Positions 54,806 through 63,687 of a stretch of 64,000 bases of DNA are shown in pieces. Source of the stretch: Trichocoleus sp. (GTDB lineage: Bacteria; Cyanobacteriota; Cyanobacteriia; Elainellales; Elainellaceae). How positions within the stretch are numbered: the first letter of the stretch is position 1; each line of letters begins with the position of its first letter. Both the position numbers and the translations under genes were made by a program. Where the stretch lies: the NCBI GenBank assembly GCA_036702865.1, contig DATNQD010000059.1, positions 434,001-498,000 of the forward strand, read 5' to 3'. Below the pieces are notes generated by a model, which did no database searches, was not told where the DNA came from, and saw nothing but the letters and a program-made list of their open reading frames with translations.

Positions 54806-55197
54806 TGAGTTGTTAGCGTTGTTCCACCAACTCCATTCGTTGACTTACTCATACCTTTACCTACAAAGTAGTTATTCAGCAGTGTTGTTCCAAACGACAG
54901 CACAATTGGGCTGAGGATAAACGCAAGTAAACCATGAACTGCGAAACCCGGAACAAACAGTGAAGCTAGCCAAAAACATAAACCATTGACCACAAGCGAG
55001 AACGCTCCCAGGGTCAGAAAGTTAATTGGTAGGGATAGAAACGACAAAAGAGGTTTTACAAAAGCGTTAACAAAGCCAATGGCGATCGCTGCTAAAATTG
55101 CAGCTGGAAAACTGGCAATAATAACACCAGGAATTAATAGATCTACGATCAGTAAACTCAATGCTGTAATCAAAGTTGTTAATGCAAATCCAAACAT
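54799..55197 (-). CDS. Phage holin family 4 / integral membrane protein
   Basis: The 132-aa protein has four hydrophobic segments: LTTLITALSLLIVDLLIPG, AILAAIAIGFVNAF, LTLGAFSLVVNGLCFWLASLFVPGF and LLAFILSPIVLSFGTTLLNNY. It belongs to the Phage_holin_4_2/DUF360-like family, common in bacterial genomes without any phage. The C-terminal tail (KSTNGVGGTTLTTHQ) is polar. The function is unclear; no phage genes lie near it. It ends in an intrinsic terminator, and a 14-bp tandem repeat covers its stop. Confidence 0.85.
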   Translation of the reverse strand: MFGFALTTLITALSLLIVDLLIPGVIIASFPAAILAAIAIGFVNAFVKPLLSFLSLPINFLTLGAFSLVVNGLCFWLASLFVPGFAVHGLLAFILSPIVLSFGTTLLNNYFVGKGMSKSTNGVGGTTLTTHQ

Positions 55198-55251
55198 GCT
55201 AATTCTCCTTTACTTATCTCATTCAAAAAACTGAACAAATGATGGTTTGAG

Positions 55252-55443
55252 TTAAACGGAGCCTTGCTGCTGGCTCATTTTTTCATCCTGTTTTGCAATT
55301 GCCCACACAGCGTGGATCGAACCGGGCAACCAACCCAGCAGCGTCAGTAGTAGGTTGAGCAATAGAGTGGAGCTGAATCCATAGGTGAGAAAAACGCCAG
55401 CGGGAGGAAGCAGAATTCCCAGTCCATAACGCAGCAGTTTCAT
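55252..55443 (-). CDS. YqaE/Pmp3 family small membrane protein
   Basis: The 63-aa protein has two membrane helices with the family motif LLPPAGVFLTYGFSSTLLLNLLLTLLGWLPGSIHAVW, then a short soluble tail. Pmp3/YqaE proteins are small stress-induced plasma-membrane proteolipids in bacteria, fungi and plants, thought to protect membrane potential under salt or cold stress. The motif match is over most of the length. It lies between the holin-like gene and the caspase gene, all on the minus strand, with gaps of 54 and 174 bp. Confidence 0.9.
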   Translation of the reverse strand: MKLLRYGLGILLPPAGVFLTYGFSSTLLLNLLLTLLGWLPGSIHAVWAIAKQDEKMSQQQGSV

Positions 55444-55617
55444 AGAGTTACCTCATTTTGTAAAAACCTTGGTGAAGCATTGGATAACATTTAGTATCTC
55501 TTTTGCATCACATTAATATTCTCTCTAACTCTTCAACAGTTCTGTGATGTGGAGAACCGATAAAGTAATAGTGGTTTCCACACGAATACAGGTTTTGAAG
55601 ATTGTTTTGAATGCTTT

Positions 55618-58600
55618 TTAGCTTGCTTTATTTTCAATGGGTAATTTTGGGCAAGCTTCAGGCATCAGCCGCAAATATCGATCGCACTCTTCACTCGTCA
55701 GTTGCCGAATGCTGCGATCATGAGCCAACTTAAGCAATGTATTCCAGGATGCAATCCACAAATAAACTTGTCCGTTTTTACTGAGCGTAGCAATGTATTG
55801 TCCATCGGGGCTAAAGAACGCCTGAAGCAGAGGATTTGCAGTTCCTGGTTGGGCGGGGTTGAGCAATGCCTGTTGTGCTCCCGTCTGGGCATTCCACAAA
55901 ATTGCCGTACTGTCTAAGCTGGCAGTCACGATCGATTCTCCATCGGGGCTGAATTGGGCATCAGAGATACTGCCATCATGTCCTGCTAGAGCCAAAAGCT
56001 GTTGACCTGTTGCAGCATTAAAGACTCTGGCTTTTGCATCCCAACTGGCTGTCACAATTTGCTGGCTGTCTGGGCTAAAGTTGGCACTGTTAACCGCATG
56101 ATCATGCTGAAAAACCCGAACCAGTTGCCCAGATTGTGCTTCCCAGATTCGAACCGTTTTATCCCAGCTTGCTGTTACTATCCACTGTCCATCTGGGCTA
56201 AATCGCGCCTGCTGAATTGTGGCTTTATGTCCTCGCAGCACTTGTAAAAGCTGCCCAGATTGAACTTCCCATGAGCGAACGGTCAAATCTCCACCAATGC
56301 CCAAGAGATACTTGCCATCCAGACTAAAGCTGAGCCGATGAATGTCGTGACTGAGGGTTTGTGTCTGGGAACTCGATCGCCAGCTCTGAATTGCCCGTAT
56401 CTGCCTTAATGTCCCGTTTGGCAGAAGCTGCTGAATTTTGATCATTCCATCTGCCTGAGACGTTGCCAAAAATTTTCCGTCTGGGCTGAATGCAGCATCC
56501 TGTAATGATTGAATATCGCGGGGATTAAGCTTTGAGGCAGTTAGGCTTTGATACTGTGGTTCGACTGAGGCAGCGGCAACCTGAGACACTATCGGCGCTA
56601 GCATTTGCATCTTGGTTAGCGAAGGAGATAAAACATCGTAAGCACCCACCGCTTGACGGGTTGCAGGCTGAGCCGATCGATTTTGTTTCGTCAGCAGTGA
56701 GCGGAGGTCTTGCCAGAAGTTTCTGGGTTGAATGGTAGTCCTATAGATCGCAGTTAGAGGAATGGGCTTTTGTTGCACAGGAGTTTCAGACATCGCCTCC
56801 GAACGGAATTGCCACTGCTGAAGCTGACCATTTGCCGCCAGCATGACCAACTGACTACCAGCATTTTTCATAAAAGCTGCCGACTTCATTGGCTTGTCAG
56901 ACAGCGCGATCGTTGGCAGTTCTCCTCCGGCTTGAGAAGACCAAAAACGCACGACTCCATCTGTGCCGCCCGTGACTAAATAGGTATTATCTGGACTGAA
57001 CTGCATGGTTGTAATGGGCTGGTCTTGCGGCAGAGTGCCGATCGATCTTCCAGTTTTCAAGTCCCAGAGTTGAATTATTTGCTGTGCCTTTGCATTGCCA
57101 GATTGCTGGTGAAGCGTTGCAAGAAACTGCCCATTGGGGCTAAAGCTGAGGCTAGAAATTTGGTTGGGAAAGTCTTGAGCGAACGAAGACTGCTGCTCTA
57201 CAGAACCAGGCTGAATGGCGAGTTGCTGGTGTAATTGACCCGATCGCAGATCCCAGAGTTGGATTGTTTCAGAATTTGTTCCGGGATTGGTGATGGCTAG
57301 GGTGCGATCGTCTGGGCTGAACTGGATCTGGGAGAGGGGAGTTGCTTCAAAGGTGCGAATGAGTTGACCGGTTATGCCATTCCATAATCTGGCTTTTCCT
57401 GCTTCGCTGAGCGTCACAATCCAGCGACCCAATGAACTAAATTTAGCCTGACGAATCAGTTGAGGATGTGCAAGCGACTGGATCTTTTGTAGGGTGACAG
57501 TCTGGTTGGGGTTTGCGATGATTTTCCAACGTTGTGCCTTGTTGATCGCGGTTCCTGCCAGTAAATTCTGTCCATTGGGGCTGAACTGAAGGCTGGTGAT
57601 CGCTGTGGGTTGGTTAAGGTGGACTTGAAGCTGCCCATTATCGGTTCGCCATAGCGCCAGGCTTTGATCCGCGTGGGCTGTTGCGATCCACTGTCCGTTT
57701 GGGCTGAATGTCATTTGCGTTACGGCTGCCGAGCCATTCAATTGCAGTAACATTGCCCCCGATCGCACCGACCAAATTTTAATTTGAGCAGAATTTTGCA
57801 TCGCCGCTGCAATGAACTGCCCATCAGGACTAAATGCGATTGCTGTCACAGGTGCAGATGCTTCACGAACAGACTCACAATTAGGATTTGAGGCACAAGC
57901 CAGAGAAGCTGAGCCTGATAAGATATGCGTTGGTTCAAGATGAATGTTGTAGACAGTATTCGCATTGATTGACCAGAGCCGAACGGTTCCATCTGTTCCA
58001 GCCGTTGCTAGCGTTTGGCGATCGAGGCTAAAGAGCGTATGGGCGACGGTTCCCTGGTGTCCTTTTAGCGTAAATTGTAGCCGCAGGTTTTGTAGAGCTT
58101 CTCGGAGGCTAGTTTGCACTTCGGCAGTGGGCTGGGTTTGCGTTTGAGTTGCTGCCAGCCGACTAATCAGTAATGCTGTGGTTGGGCTACTCTTGTCTTG
58201 CAAAACTGTTTTGGCAATGGCTGCTTGTTCTCGTGCAGTCGCTTGCTGTAGCTGCTGATCTTTTTCAGCTTGCGATCGAATTGCGCCATAATACTGCCCT
58301 AAAACAACAATGAGGGTTGCTGCCAAAACGGCTGGAATGGCAAACCGCAACTGACGGGACTCTCGTCTGGCGCGTTTCATTGCCTCACGGCTAATCGCAA
58401 TATATTCTTGAGCAAGTGCAGATAGCTCCTGAGCATAATGCAGGACAAAATCTTCGGCATCGCGAAGCCGCAGCCCGTGTAGCAAAAACTCACCTGAGAG
58501 GGGCTGTCCTGCCCGATCCCATTCTTGAGCAGCCTGTTCGATCCGCCGCTGACGCTGCAAAACTTCGCGGTTTTCATCGAGCCAGTCCCGCAGCAAAGAC

Positions 58601-60633
58601 CAGTGGCGTATCAGTGTTTCATGAGCCACATCAACGATTTCCTGGTAGCCAGGCTCTGAAATTGACTGACGCTGCAATGGACGCTGCAACAGATTGCAAG
58701 TTGAGCTTTGATCGAGAATCTTCTCACGCACTCCCACTTCTGTTTGGTTGGTCACCAGCAACTTTGCTGCAACCAGCTTCTCTAAGACCTGCTCAACTAA
58801 TTCCATTGAAAACACAGGGCTAACAAGTTGCGATTTCGGTACGCGGCGACGAGTGTCTTCAGTTCCTTCCCCTAACTGAGTCAGAGATAGAAAAATTCGT
58901 TTGGCGATCGGCTGCTCTTCGGCACTAAGCTGATGAAATATCTTTGTTGCTCGTTTCTGCAATGTGCCCCGGATGCCGCCTAGCTCACGGTAGCTGTCAA
59001 GCGTCAGACGAGCCAGATTCCCTTCCTGATTCAGTCGCCTGTGTTGCCAAAGTTCTAGCAGCGTATATTGCAGCAAGGGCAGTTCCCCAGGTGCGCCAAT
59101 GACATCGAGTAGCATGGTGTAAACCAGATTTGGCTCACAGACTAGCCCAACTTTTTGCGCCGGACGCACGATCGTTGTCTTGATTTGCTCATATTTCAAG
59201 GGATTGACCGTAATGCGATGTTGCTCAATCTGATCCGCCAAACCTGCATATTGAGCACATTTGCTGAGGAAATCTGTGCGGAGCACCACAACAATTGTGA
59301 GACAGTCAAGCGCCATCTGCGCGGCACCGAGTAAAGTATGCAAAAACTGCTGCCGATCGCGCTCTGCTTGAGAACCCTGCGTTAGCGTAAACACTTCCTC
59401 AAACTGATCGATCACCAGCAGTAATCGGGAACGAGGCTGAGGCAACAAACCTGTGGTTCCGGTGGGAAGGGGTAAACTCGCCCGGACGAGCTGTGCCAAA
59501 CCGCTTGCCCCTTCATGCAGAAAAAGTTCTGCGCGTCGGAGTTGCTCTGCCCGCTCTAGCTCGCTTAGATCTGGATCGATAAACACAGCAGCCAGGTTTT
59601 TCAGCGGCGTTTCACCAGGTGTTAAAAGTTTAATGCGCCAATCTGGAGTGGGATGAGATTGGTCTTCAGTCAATTGCCGCAATTGAGCAATTAGCCCAGC
59701 CCGAATCAGCGAAGATTTACCGCTCCCCGATGCCCCAACCACTGCAACAAAGCGATCGGTCTGCACCTTTTCTAGCAGTTGGGCTGTGAGCGATTCGCGT
59801 CCAAAGAAAAACTCAGCGTGGGTTTCATCAAAAAATTCTAAGCCCCGATAAGGACAGATTTCGGCAGACTGAACCCTGCCCTGCTTAGTTAAAGGAACGG
59901 TTTCTTTAACGGTATTGCAGCGAGTCAGGATGATTTCACTCCCAGAGCTTTCAAAGAGCGGCTGTTGAATCTCTCCTTTAAGGCTGTGGTTGACCCAGTC
60001 TGTCAGTGCATGATTCGTGACAATGCCTGACTCCAAACGGCGGGAGTCAAGTCCAGTTAAGAGGGCTTGCGTGAAGATGCTATAGGGACTATCAATCGAC
60101 TCATAAGCAGTTTCATATTCTCGCGAAGCTGCCATAAACAAGCGATCGGTTCCGGGTTTAGCTCCAGGATCAGCTTCTAGAAAATTGAGCAGTTCCCCAC
60201 TATGGCAGCAGTCGAGCCAGATGATGCGCTGTCGCACTGGGCTTTCTTGCAGCAGGCGGCGGAGCCAGAACAGGGACAATCCATAGAAACTGCGGGTCGG
60301 TTGTGAATCACTGGTTGCGAGATATCCTTCCCGAATACCTGCTTCTCGTTGAATGCCGTGTCCTGAAAAGTAAAACAAAGCCGTATGTGGGACAGAATGA
60401 CCCTGGGGCTTAAAGAGTTTAATCAGAGCAGATTCTAATTCTTGGAGCGTTACCTGTGTTTTTTGTCCCACGCAGGGCTTGCCTGCTTGAATAATCTCGG
60501 GCAACCGATGAACCCGAAACTCACCCTGGTTCTGGAGCATTTGCGCGATTGCTTCTGCATCCTTAGCAGGTGCTTTTAAGCCAGGTAGAGTTTGATATGA
60601 GTTGATACCCACTACTAGAGCGTCCCGAGACAT
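55618..60633 (-). CDS. Caspase (C14)-STAND ATPase-WD40 protein
   Basis: The 1671-aa protein has three parts. Residues 1-235 are a caspase/orthocaspase peptidase domain with catalytic His92 (YFSGHGIQ) and Cys143 (LDCCHSGE); Asp141 points to cleavage after basic residues. Residues about 260-740 are a STAND ATPase (nSTAND1 type, YRGLEFFDETHAEFFFGRE) with Walker A GASGSGKSS at 300-308. A membrane helix lies at about 764-782 (FAIPAVLAATLIVVLG). Residues about 855-1660 contain about 15 WD40-like repeats (SPDGQ and SPNGQ phrases), enough for two beta-propellers. The design suggests sensing by the propellers, oligomerisation by the STAND domain and proteolysis as the output. Cell death or phage defence is inferred. 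Confidence 0.93.
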   Translation of the reverse strand: MSRDALVVGINSYQTLPGLKAPAKDAEAIAQMLQNQGEFRVHRLPEIIQAGKPCVGQKTQVTLQELESALIKLFKPQGHSVPHTALFYFSGHGIQREAGIREGYLATSDSQPTRSFYGLSLFWLRRLLQESPVRQRIIWLDCCHSGELLNFLEADPGAKPGTDRLFMAASREYETAYESIDSPYSIFTQALLTGLDSRRLESGIVTNHALTDWVNHSLKGEIQQPLFESSGSEIILTRCNTVKETVPLTKQGRVQSAEICPYRGLEFFDETHAEFFFGRESLTAQLLEKVQTDRFVAVVGASGSGKSSLIRAGLIAQLRQLTEDQSHPTPDWRIKLLTPGETPLKNLAAVFIDPDLSELERAEQLRRAELFLHEGASGLAQLVRASLPLPTGTTGLLPQPRSRLLLVIDQFEEVFTLTQGSQAERDRQQFLHTLLGAAQMALDCLTIVVVLRTDFLSKCAQYAGLADQIEQHRITVNPLKYEQIKTTIVRPAQKVGLVCEPNLVYTMLLDVIGAPGELPLLQYTLLELWQHRRLNQEGNLARLTLDSYRELGGIRGTLQKRATKIFHQLSAEEQPIAKRIFLSLTQLGEGTEDTRRRVPKSQLVSPVFSMELVEQVLEKLVAAKLLVTNQTEVGVREKILDQSSTCNLLQRPLQRQSISEPGYQEIVDVAHETLIRHWSLLRDWLDENREVLQRQRRIEQAAQEWDRAGQPLSGEFLLHGLRLRDAEDFVLHYAQELSALAQEYIAISREAMKRARRESRQLRFAIPAVLAATLIVVLGQYYGAIRSQAEKDQQLQQATAREQAAIAKTVLQDKSSPTTALLISRLAATQTQTQPTAEVQTSLREALQNLRLQFTLKGHQGTVAHTLFSLDRQTLATAGTDGTVRLWSINANTVYNIHLEPTHILSGSASLACASNPNCESVREASAPVTAIAFSPDGQFIAAAMQNSAQIKIWSVRSGAMLLQLNGSAAVTQMTFSPNGQWIATAHADQSLALWRTDNGQLQVHLNQPTAITSLQFSPNGQNLLAGTAINKAQRWKIIANPNQTVTLQKIQSLAHPQLIRQAKFSSLGRWIVTLSEAGKARLWNGITGQLIRTFEATPLSQIQFSPDDRTLAITNPGTNSETIQLWDLRSGQLHQQLAIQPGSVEQQSSFAQDFPNQISSLSFSPNGQFLATLHQQSGNAKAQQIIQLWDLKTGRSIGTLPQDQPITTMQFSPDNTYLVTGGTDGVVRFWSSQAGGELPTIALSDKPMKSAAFMKNAGSQLVMLAANGQLQQWQFRSEAMSETPVQQKPIPLTAIYRTTIQPRNFWQDLRSLLTKQNRSAQPATRQAVGAYDVLSPSLTKMQMLAPIVSQVAAASVEPQYQSLTASKLNPRDIQSLQDAAFSPDGKFLATSQADGMIKIQQLLPNGTLRQIRAIQSWRSSSQTQTLSHDIHRLSFSLDGKYLLGIGGDLTVRSWEVQSGQLLQVLRGHKATIQQARFSPDGQWIVTASWDKTVRIWEAQSGQLVRVFQHDHAVNSANFSPDSQQIVTASWDAKARVFNAATGQQLLALAGHDGSISDAQFSPDGESIVTASLDSTAILWNAQTGAQQALLNPAQPGTANPLLQAFFSPDGQYIATLSKNGQVYLWIASWNTLLKLAHDRSIRQLTSEECDRYLRLMPEACPKLPIENKAS

Positions 60634-61334
60634 TTGAGATACACCTTGTTAAGAAAATACCTTGATAGCTTTCGGCAATACTGGATGAGAAAACAAAACC
60701 TGCTAGGAAACGATCGGCTTACCTGTGGCGGAAGGAAGTAATAAACACAGTGAAGCAATGAGAAAAGCTTCTAGAGACCTAAGGAGAGAGCTAAGTTTTT
60801 ATCCAAAGTATTAAAATCGAGAGAACTTTCTTGAAACAAAAAGGTGAAAAAATAAAGGAGGATAGATAGCTGTTAAACCATCCTGTTAAACCTGTCTTTT
60901 CTCATAAAAAAGTAAAAGCTTCTAAACAGAAAGAGGGGTATTAACCCTCACCATAGATACAGTTTGAGAATTGCCATACAAGAAATCACGGATGATTTAT
61001 TGCAGCTTTTAAGTTCCTAGTCGTTAGAGTACAGATAAGGCTCTCGACAATTTTGACAGCTCTTTCAAGACTCAGTAAGATCTCAGAAAGTTATCTTTAA
61101 AGCTCTGATTAGTGTTTAAAGATATAAGCTTGAAATCAGTAGAAATACTCAAACATCGGCGTGGGGCGACCGCATATAAATAGTTTGTAAAACAATTCGT
61201 AAAACAAATTTTGCCCGACAGAAGCATCATAAAGATTAAGATGCAAATAGACTGATGCAGTGCTTTGATATCCCTGCTGGACAGGAAGCGTCAATGCAGG
61301 CTGAAGTTTGAGTGAAGGTTGTTTTCAGAGCAAT
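60634..61334. other. Long AT-rich non-coding stretch between divergent genes
   Basis: About 700 AT-rich bases separate the divergent caspase and TPR genes. There is a small hairpin, GAGGG/CCCTC (about 60941-60957). Several short direct repeats are present: CTGTTAAACC at 60870-60879 and 60883-60892, and the pair TTGTAAAACAAT/TCGTAAAACAAA (about 61185-61208). No gene is seen; both promoters should be here. Confidence 0.45.
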
Positions 61335-61808
61335 ATGGATTCTCCTGATACGCAAAACCCGGAACAGAGTAAAGACGTAGCAGATGGTTCGGCAGATAGT
61401 GCAGATAGTACTGTCTACTATCAAAAAGGCGAGGAGTTTGCTAACCAGAATCAATACTCAACTGCACTGACTTATTTCGATCGCGCCATTGCCCTACAAC
61501 CCAATGACTGTGCTACATGGGTTTTTCGAGCCGTTGTGCTCATTCATCTCCAACGTTATGAAGAGGCGCTAAGCAGTTGCGATCGGGCACTAGCACTACA
61601 GCCGCTCGATCCAGAGGCTTGGCTATTTCGAGGAGTCGCACTGCAACGGCTAGGACGCTACACCGAGGCTTATGCAGACTATCAGCGAGCGCTTGATCCA
61701 GGTGAATTGAAAAACTGCACTGAATGGCAGGGAACAGGCTGGACGAAATGGCAACAGTGGTTTAAGCAAGCCTGGAAAGTCTTTGGGTTAAGTCAGTTTC
61801 CTTTGTAA
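61335..61808 (+). CDS. Small TPR protein
   Basis: With the ATG at 61335 the protein has 157 aa. After a polar N-terminus (DSPDTQNPEQSKDVADG) come three TPR motifs of the 34-residue type (about 28-125): VYYQKGEEFANQNQYSTALTYFDRAIALQPND, then ATWVFRAVVLIHLQRYEEALSSCDRALALQP and EAWLFRGVALQRLGRYTEAYADYQRAL. The rest is Trp-rich (KWQQWFKQAWKVF). TPRs bind peptides or partner proteins. The upstream TTG start at 61308 would add nine residues. It lies divergent from the caspase gene and just upstream of hflX on the same strand. Confidence 0.85.
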   Translation: MDSPDTQNPEQSKDVADGSADSADSTVYYQKGEEFANQNQYSTALTYFDRAIALQPNDCATWVFRAVVLIHLQRYEEALSSCDRALALQPLDPEAWLFRGVALQRLGRYTEAYADYQRALDPGELKNCTEWQGTGWTKWQQWFKQAWKVFGLSQFPL

Positions 61809-61831
61809 GGTCTGTTGCTGCTCCGACAAAA

Positions 61832-63616
61832 GTGGGGCGAGAATCGGTAGAATATAAGGCGTTGCATTCAGGACGACCAGAAAACTGGTTAGATGTGCCT
61901 ATCGAAACGATTTATGGACAGCTTCAAGGGTTAAAGTCGAGCCAGATCAAACAGCTACAGCGGCTTTATCATCAGCGATTGCCCGGCGACTCTATTACAA
62001 CGCCTGAGTTCTCTCAGCGCTTAGCGGCAATTAGCACAGAAATTAATCAGCCCGTTTGCGCCTACATTAATCGTCGTGGACAAGTGATTCGGGTCGGAGT
62101 GGGTACGGTGCGGCAAACCCAGATTCCACCGCTAGAGCTACCTCGATATGGTGCAGAGCGGTTAAGTGGCATCCGGTGTGTTGTGACCGAGCTAAAGTCT
62201 GAATGTCCGAATGAGGCAACTCTCACCGCAATGGCGCTGCAGCGATTGGATGTTCTGGCTGTGCTGGTTCTCTCTGGTGGAGGATTTGAGCGACGAGGCG
62301 GTGGCGCTACAGGCTATGTCAAAGAGGCTTATCTGGCACATCTTGTCCCTCATCCGGAAGCCAAATGGACCGTTTCCCCACCCTTGGCTTTGGAGGCACT
62401 GACCACACAAGATTTTTTAGAACTCACTGAAGGGCTTGAAGAAGAATTTCGGCGAGAATATGTGGCGCGTCAGGTTGGCGCTGACCACGATCGCGTGTTG
62501 TTGGTCGGTTTGATGACCAGTGACATGAATTCGCGGCGATTTCAAGACGGTCTGGCAGAAGTTGGACGACTGGTGGAAACTGCCGGGGGAGAGGTATTGC
62601 AAGTTCTGCGGCAAAAGCGAGATAGACCCCACCCACAAACCGTAGTCGGGGAAGGCAAAGTTCAAGAGGTTGCATTAGCAGCGCAAACCGTTGGGGCGAA
62701 CCTGGTCGTGTTTGATCGAGACTTGTCTCCGGCACAGGTGCGAAACCTGGAAATGCAGATTGGCGTGCGTGTGGTCGATCGAACCGAGGTGATTCTCGAT
62801 ATCTTTGCACAACGGGCACAGTCGGGAGCCGGAAAGCTGCAAGTAGAACTGGCACAGCTAGAATATATGCTGCCTCGCTTAAGCGGAAGAGGACGGGCAA
62901 TGTCACGGTTGGGCGGCGGTATTGGTACGAGAGGGCCAGGGGAAACGAAACTGGAAACTGAACGACGAGCCATCCAGCGGCGGATCTCGCGACTTCAGCA
63001 AGAAGTAGACCAATTGCAAGCCCATCGATCGCGGTTGCGGCAGCAGCGACAGCATCAGGAAGTCCCCTCGATTGCCATTGTGGGCTATACGAATGCGGGA
63101 AAATCGACGCTACTTAATGCTCTAACCAATGCAGAGGTTTATACGGCAGACCAGCTTTTTGCCACGCTTGACCCAACAACGCGTCGTTTGGTCTTAAAGC
63201 CGACTGAATCAAACGAACCAATTCCGATCGTGATGACGGATACGGTTGGATTTATTCATGAACTGCCCCCTTCCTTGGTTGATGCTTTTCGTGCCACCTT
63301 AGAAGAAGTGACCGAGGCAGACGCACTGCTGCATGTTGTGGATTTGTCTCATCCTGCCTGGCAGAGCCAGATTCGATCGGTCATGACAATTCTGGCACAG
63401 ATGCCGATTACGCCAGGTCCTGCCCTCCTTGCCTTTAACAAAATTGATCAGGCAGATGGAGAAACGCTGGCATTTGCGAGTGAAGAATATCCCCAAGCCA
63501 TTTTTATCTCAGCCGGAGAGCGACTGGGCTTAGAAACATTGCGGCAACGTCTCGCGCAACTGGTTCGATATGCGCTAGTGTCACAGCGATCGGATGACAA
63601 TGGGAGTTGGGGCTAA
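61832..63616 (+). CDS. hflX: GTPase HflX (cyanobacterial long form)
   Basis: The 594-aa protein is the ribosome-associated GTPase HflX. The N-terminal extension (about 1-200, with LRIS/PVCAYINRRGQVIRVGVG and RLSGIRCVVTELK) is the cyanobacterial/plant type. The HflX domain has SGAGKLQVELAQLEYMLPRLS and RGPGETKLETERR, and the G domain has GYTNAGKS (418-425), DTVGF and NKID. It splits stalled or heat-damaged ribosomes. The start at GTG 61832 is not certain, since the exact start of the long N-terminus varies. The stop lies within a 17-bp duplicated segment. The TPR gene lies 23 bp upstream. Confidence 0.95.
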   Translation: MGRESVEYKALHSGRPENWLDVPIETIYGQLQGLKSSQIKQLQRLYHQRLPGDSITTPEFSQRLAAISTEINQPVCAYINRRGQVIRVGVGTVRQTQIPPLELPRYGAERLSGIRCVVTELKSECPNEATLTAMALQRLDVLAVLVLSGGGFERRGGGATGYVKEAYLAHLVPHPEAKWTVSPPLALEALTTQDFLELTEGLEEEFRREYVARQVGADHDRVLLVGLMTSDMNSRRFQDGLAEVGRLVETAGGEVLQVLRQKRDRPHPQTVVGEGKVQEVALAAQTVGANLVVFDRDLSPAQVRNLEMQIGVRVVDRTEVILDIFAQRAQSGAGKLQVELAQLEYMLPRLSGRGRAMSRLGGGIGTRGPGETKLETERRAIQRRISRLQQEVDQLQAHRSRLRQQRQHQEVPSIAIVGYTNAGKSTLLNALTNAEVYTADQLFATLDPTTRRLVLKPTESNEPIPIVMTDTVGFIHELPPSLVDAFRATLEEVTEADALLHVVDLSHPAWQSQIRSVMTILAQMPITPGPALLAFNKIDQADGETLAFASEEYPQAIFISAGERLGLETLRQRLAQLVRYALVSQRSDDNGSWG

Positions 63617-63637
63617 GTAAGAGTTGGGGCTAAGTAA
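63604..63637. repeat. Perfect 17-bp tandem duplication over the hflX stop codon
   Basis: GAGTTGGGGCTAAGTAA occurs at 63604-63620 and 63621-63637 without mismatch. The hflX TAA stop (63614-63616) is inside the first copy. Confidence 0.92.
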
Positions 63638-63660
63638 AAAGAGGGCAAGGTATATGCCCT
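63636..63660 (-). terminator. Intrinsic terminator of the M16 peptidase gene
   Basis: On the minus strand AGGGCA (63660-63655) pairs with TGCCCT (63647-63642) across a 7-nt loop and is followed by C and a run of T (63640-63636). It lies about 28 bp past the M16 gene stop. Confidence 0.7.
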
Positions 63661-63687
63661 GCCCTGATAGGTTCTCTCGCGCTTCTC

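Noticed and set aside
54799-55197. Prophage lysis gene
   Set aside because: The holin-family protein is of a type common outside phages, and no phage structural, integrase or endolysin gene is in the window.
62424-62906. 160-codon antisense frame over hflX
   Set aside because: A shadow of the HflX coding strand with no independent features.
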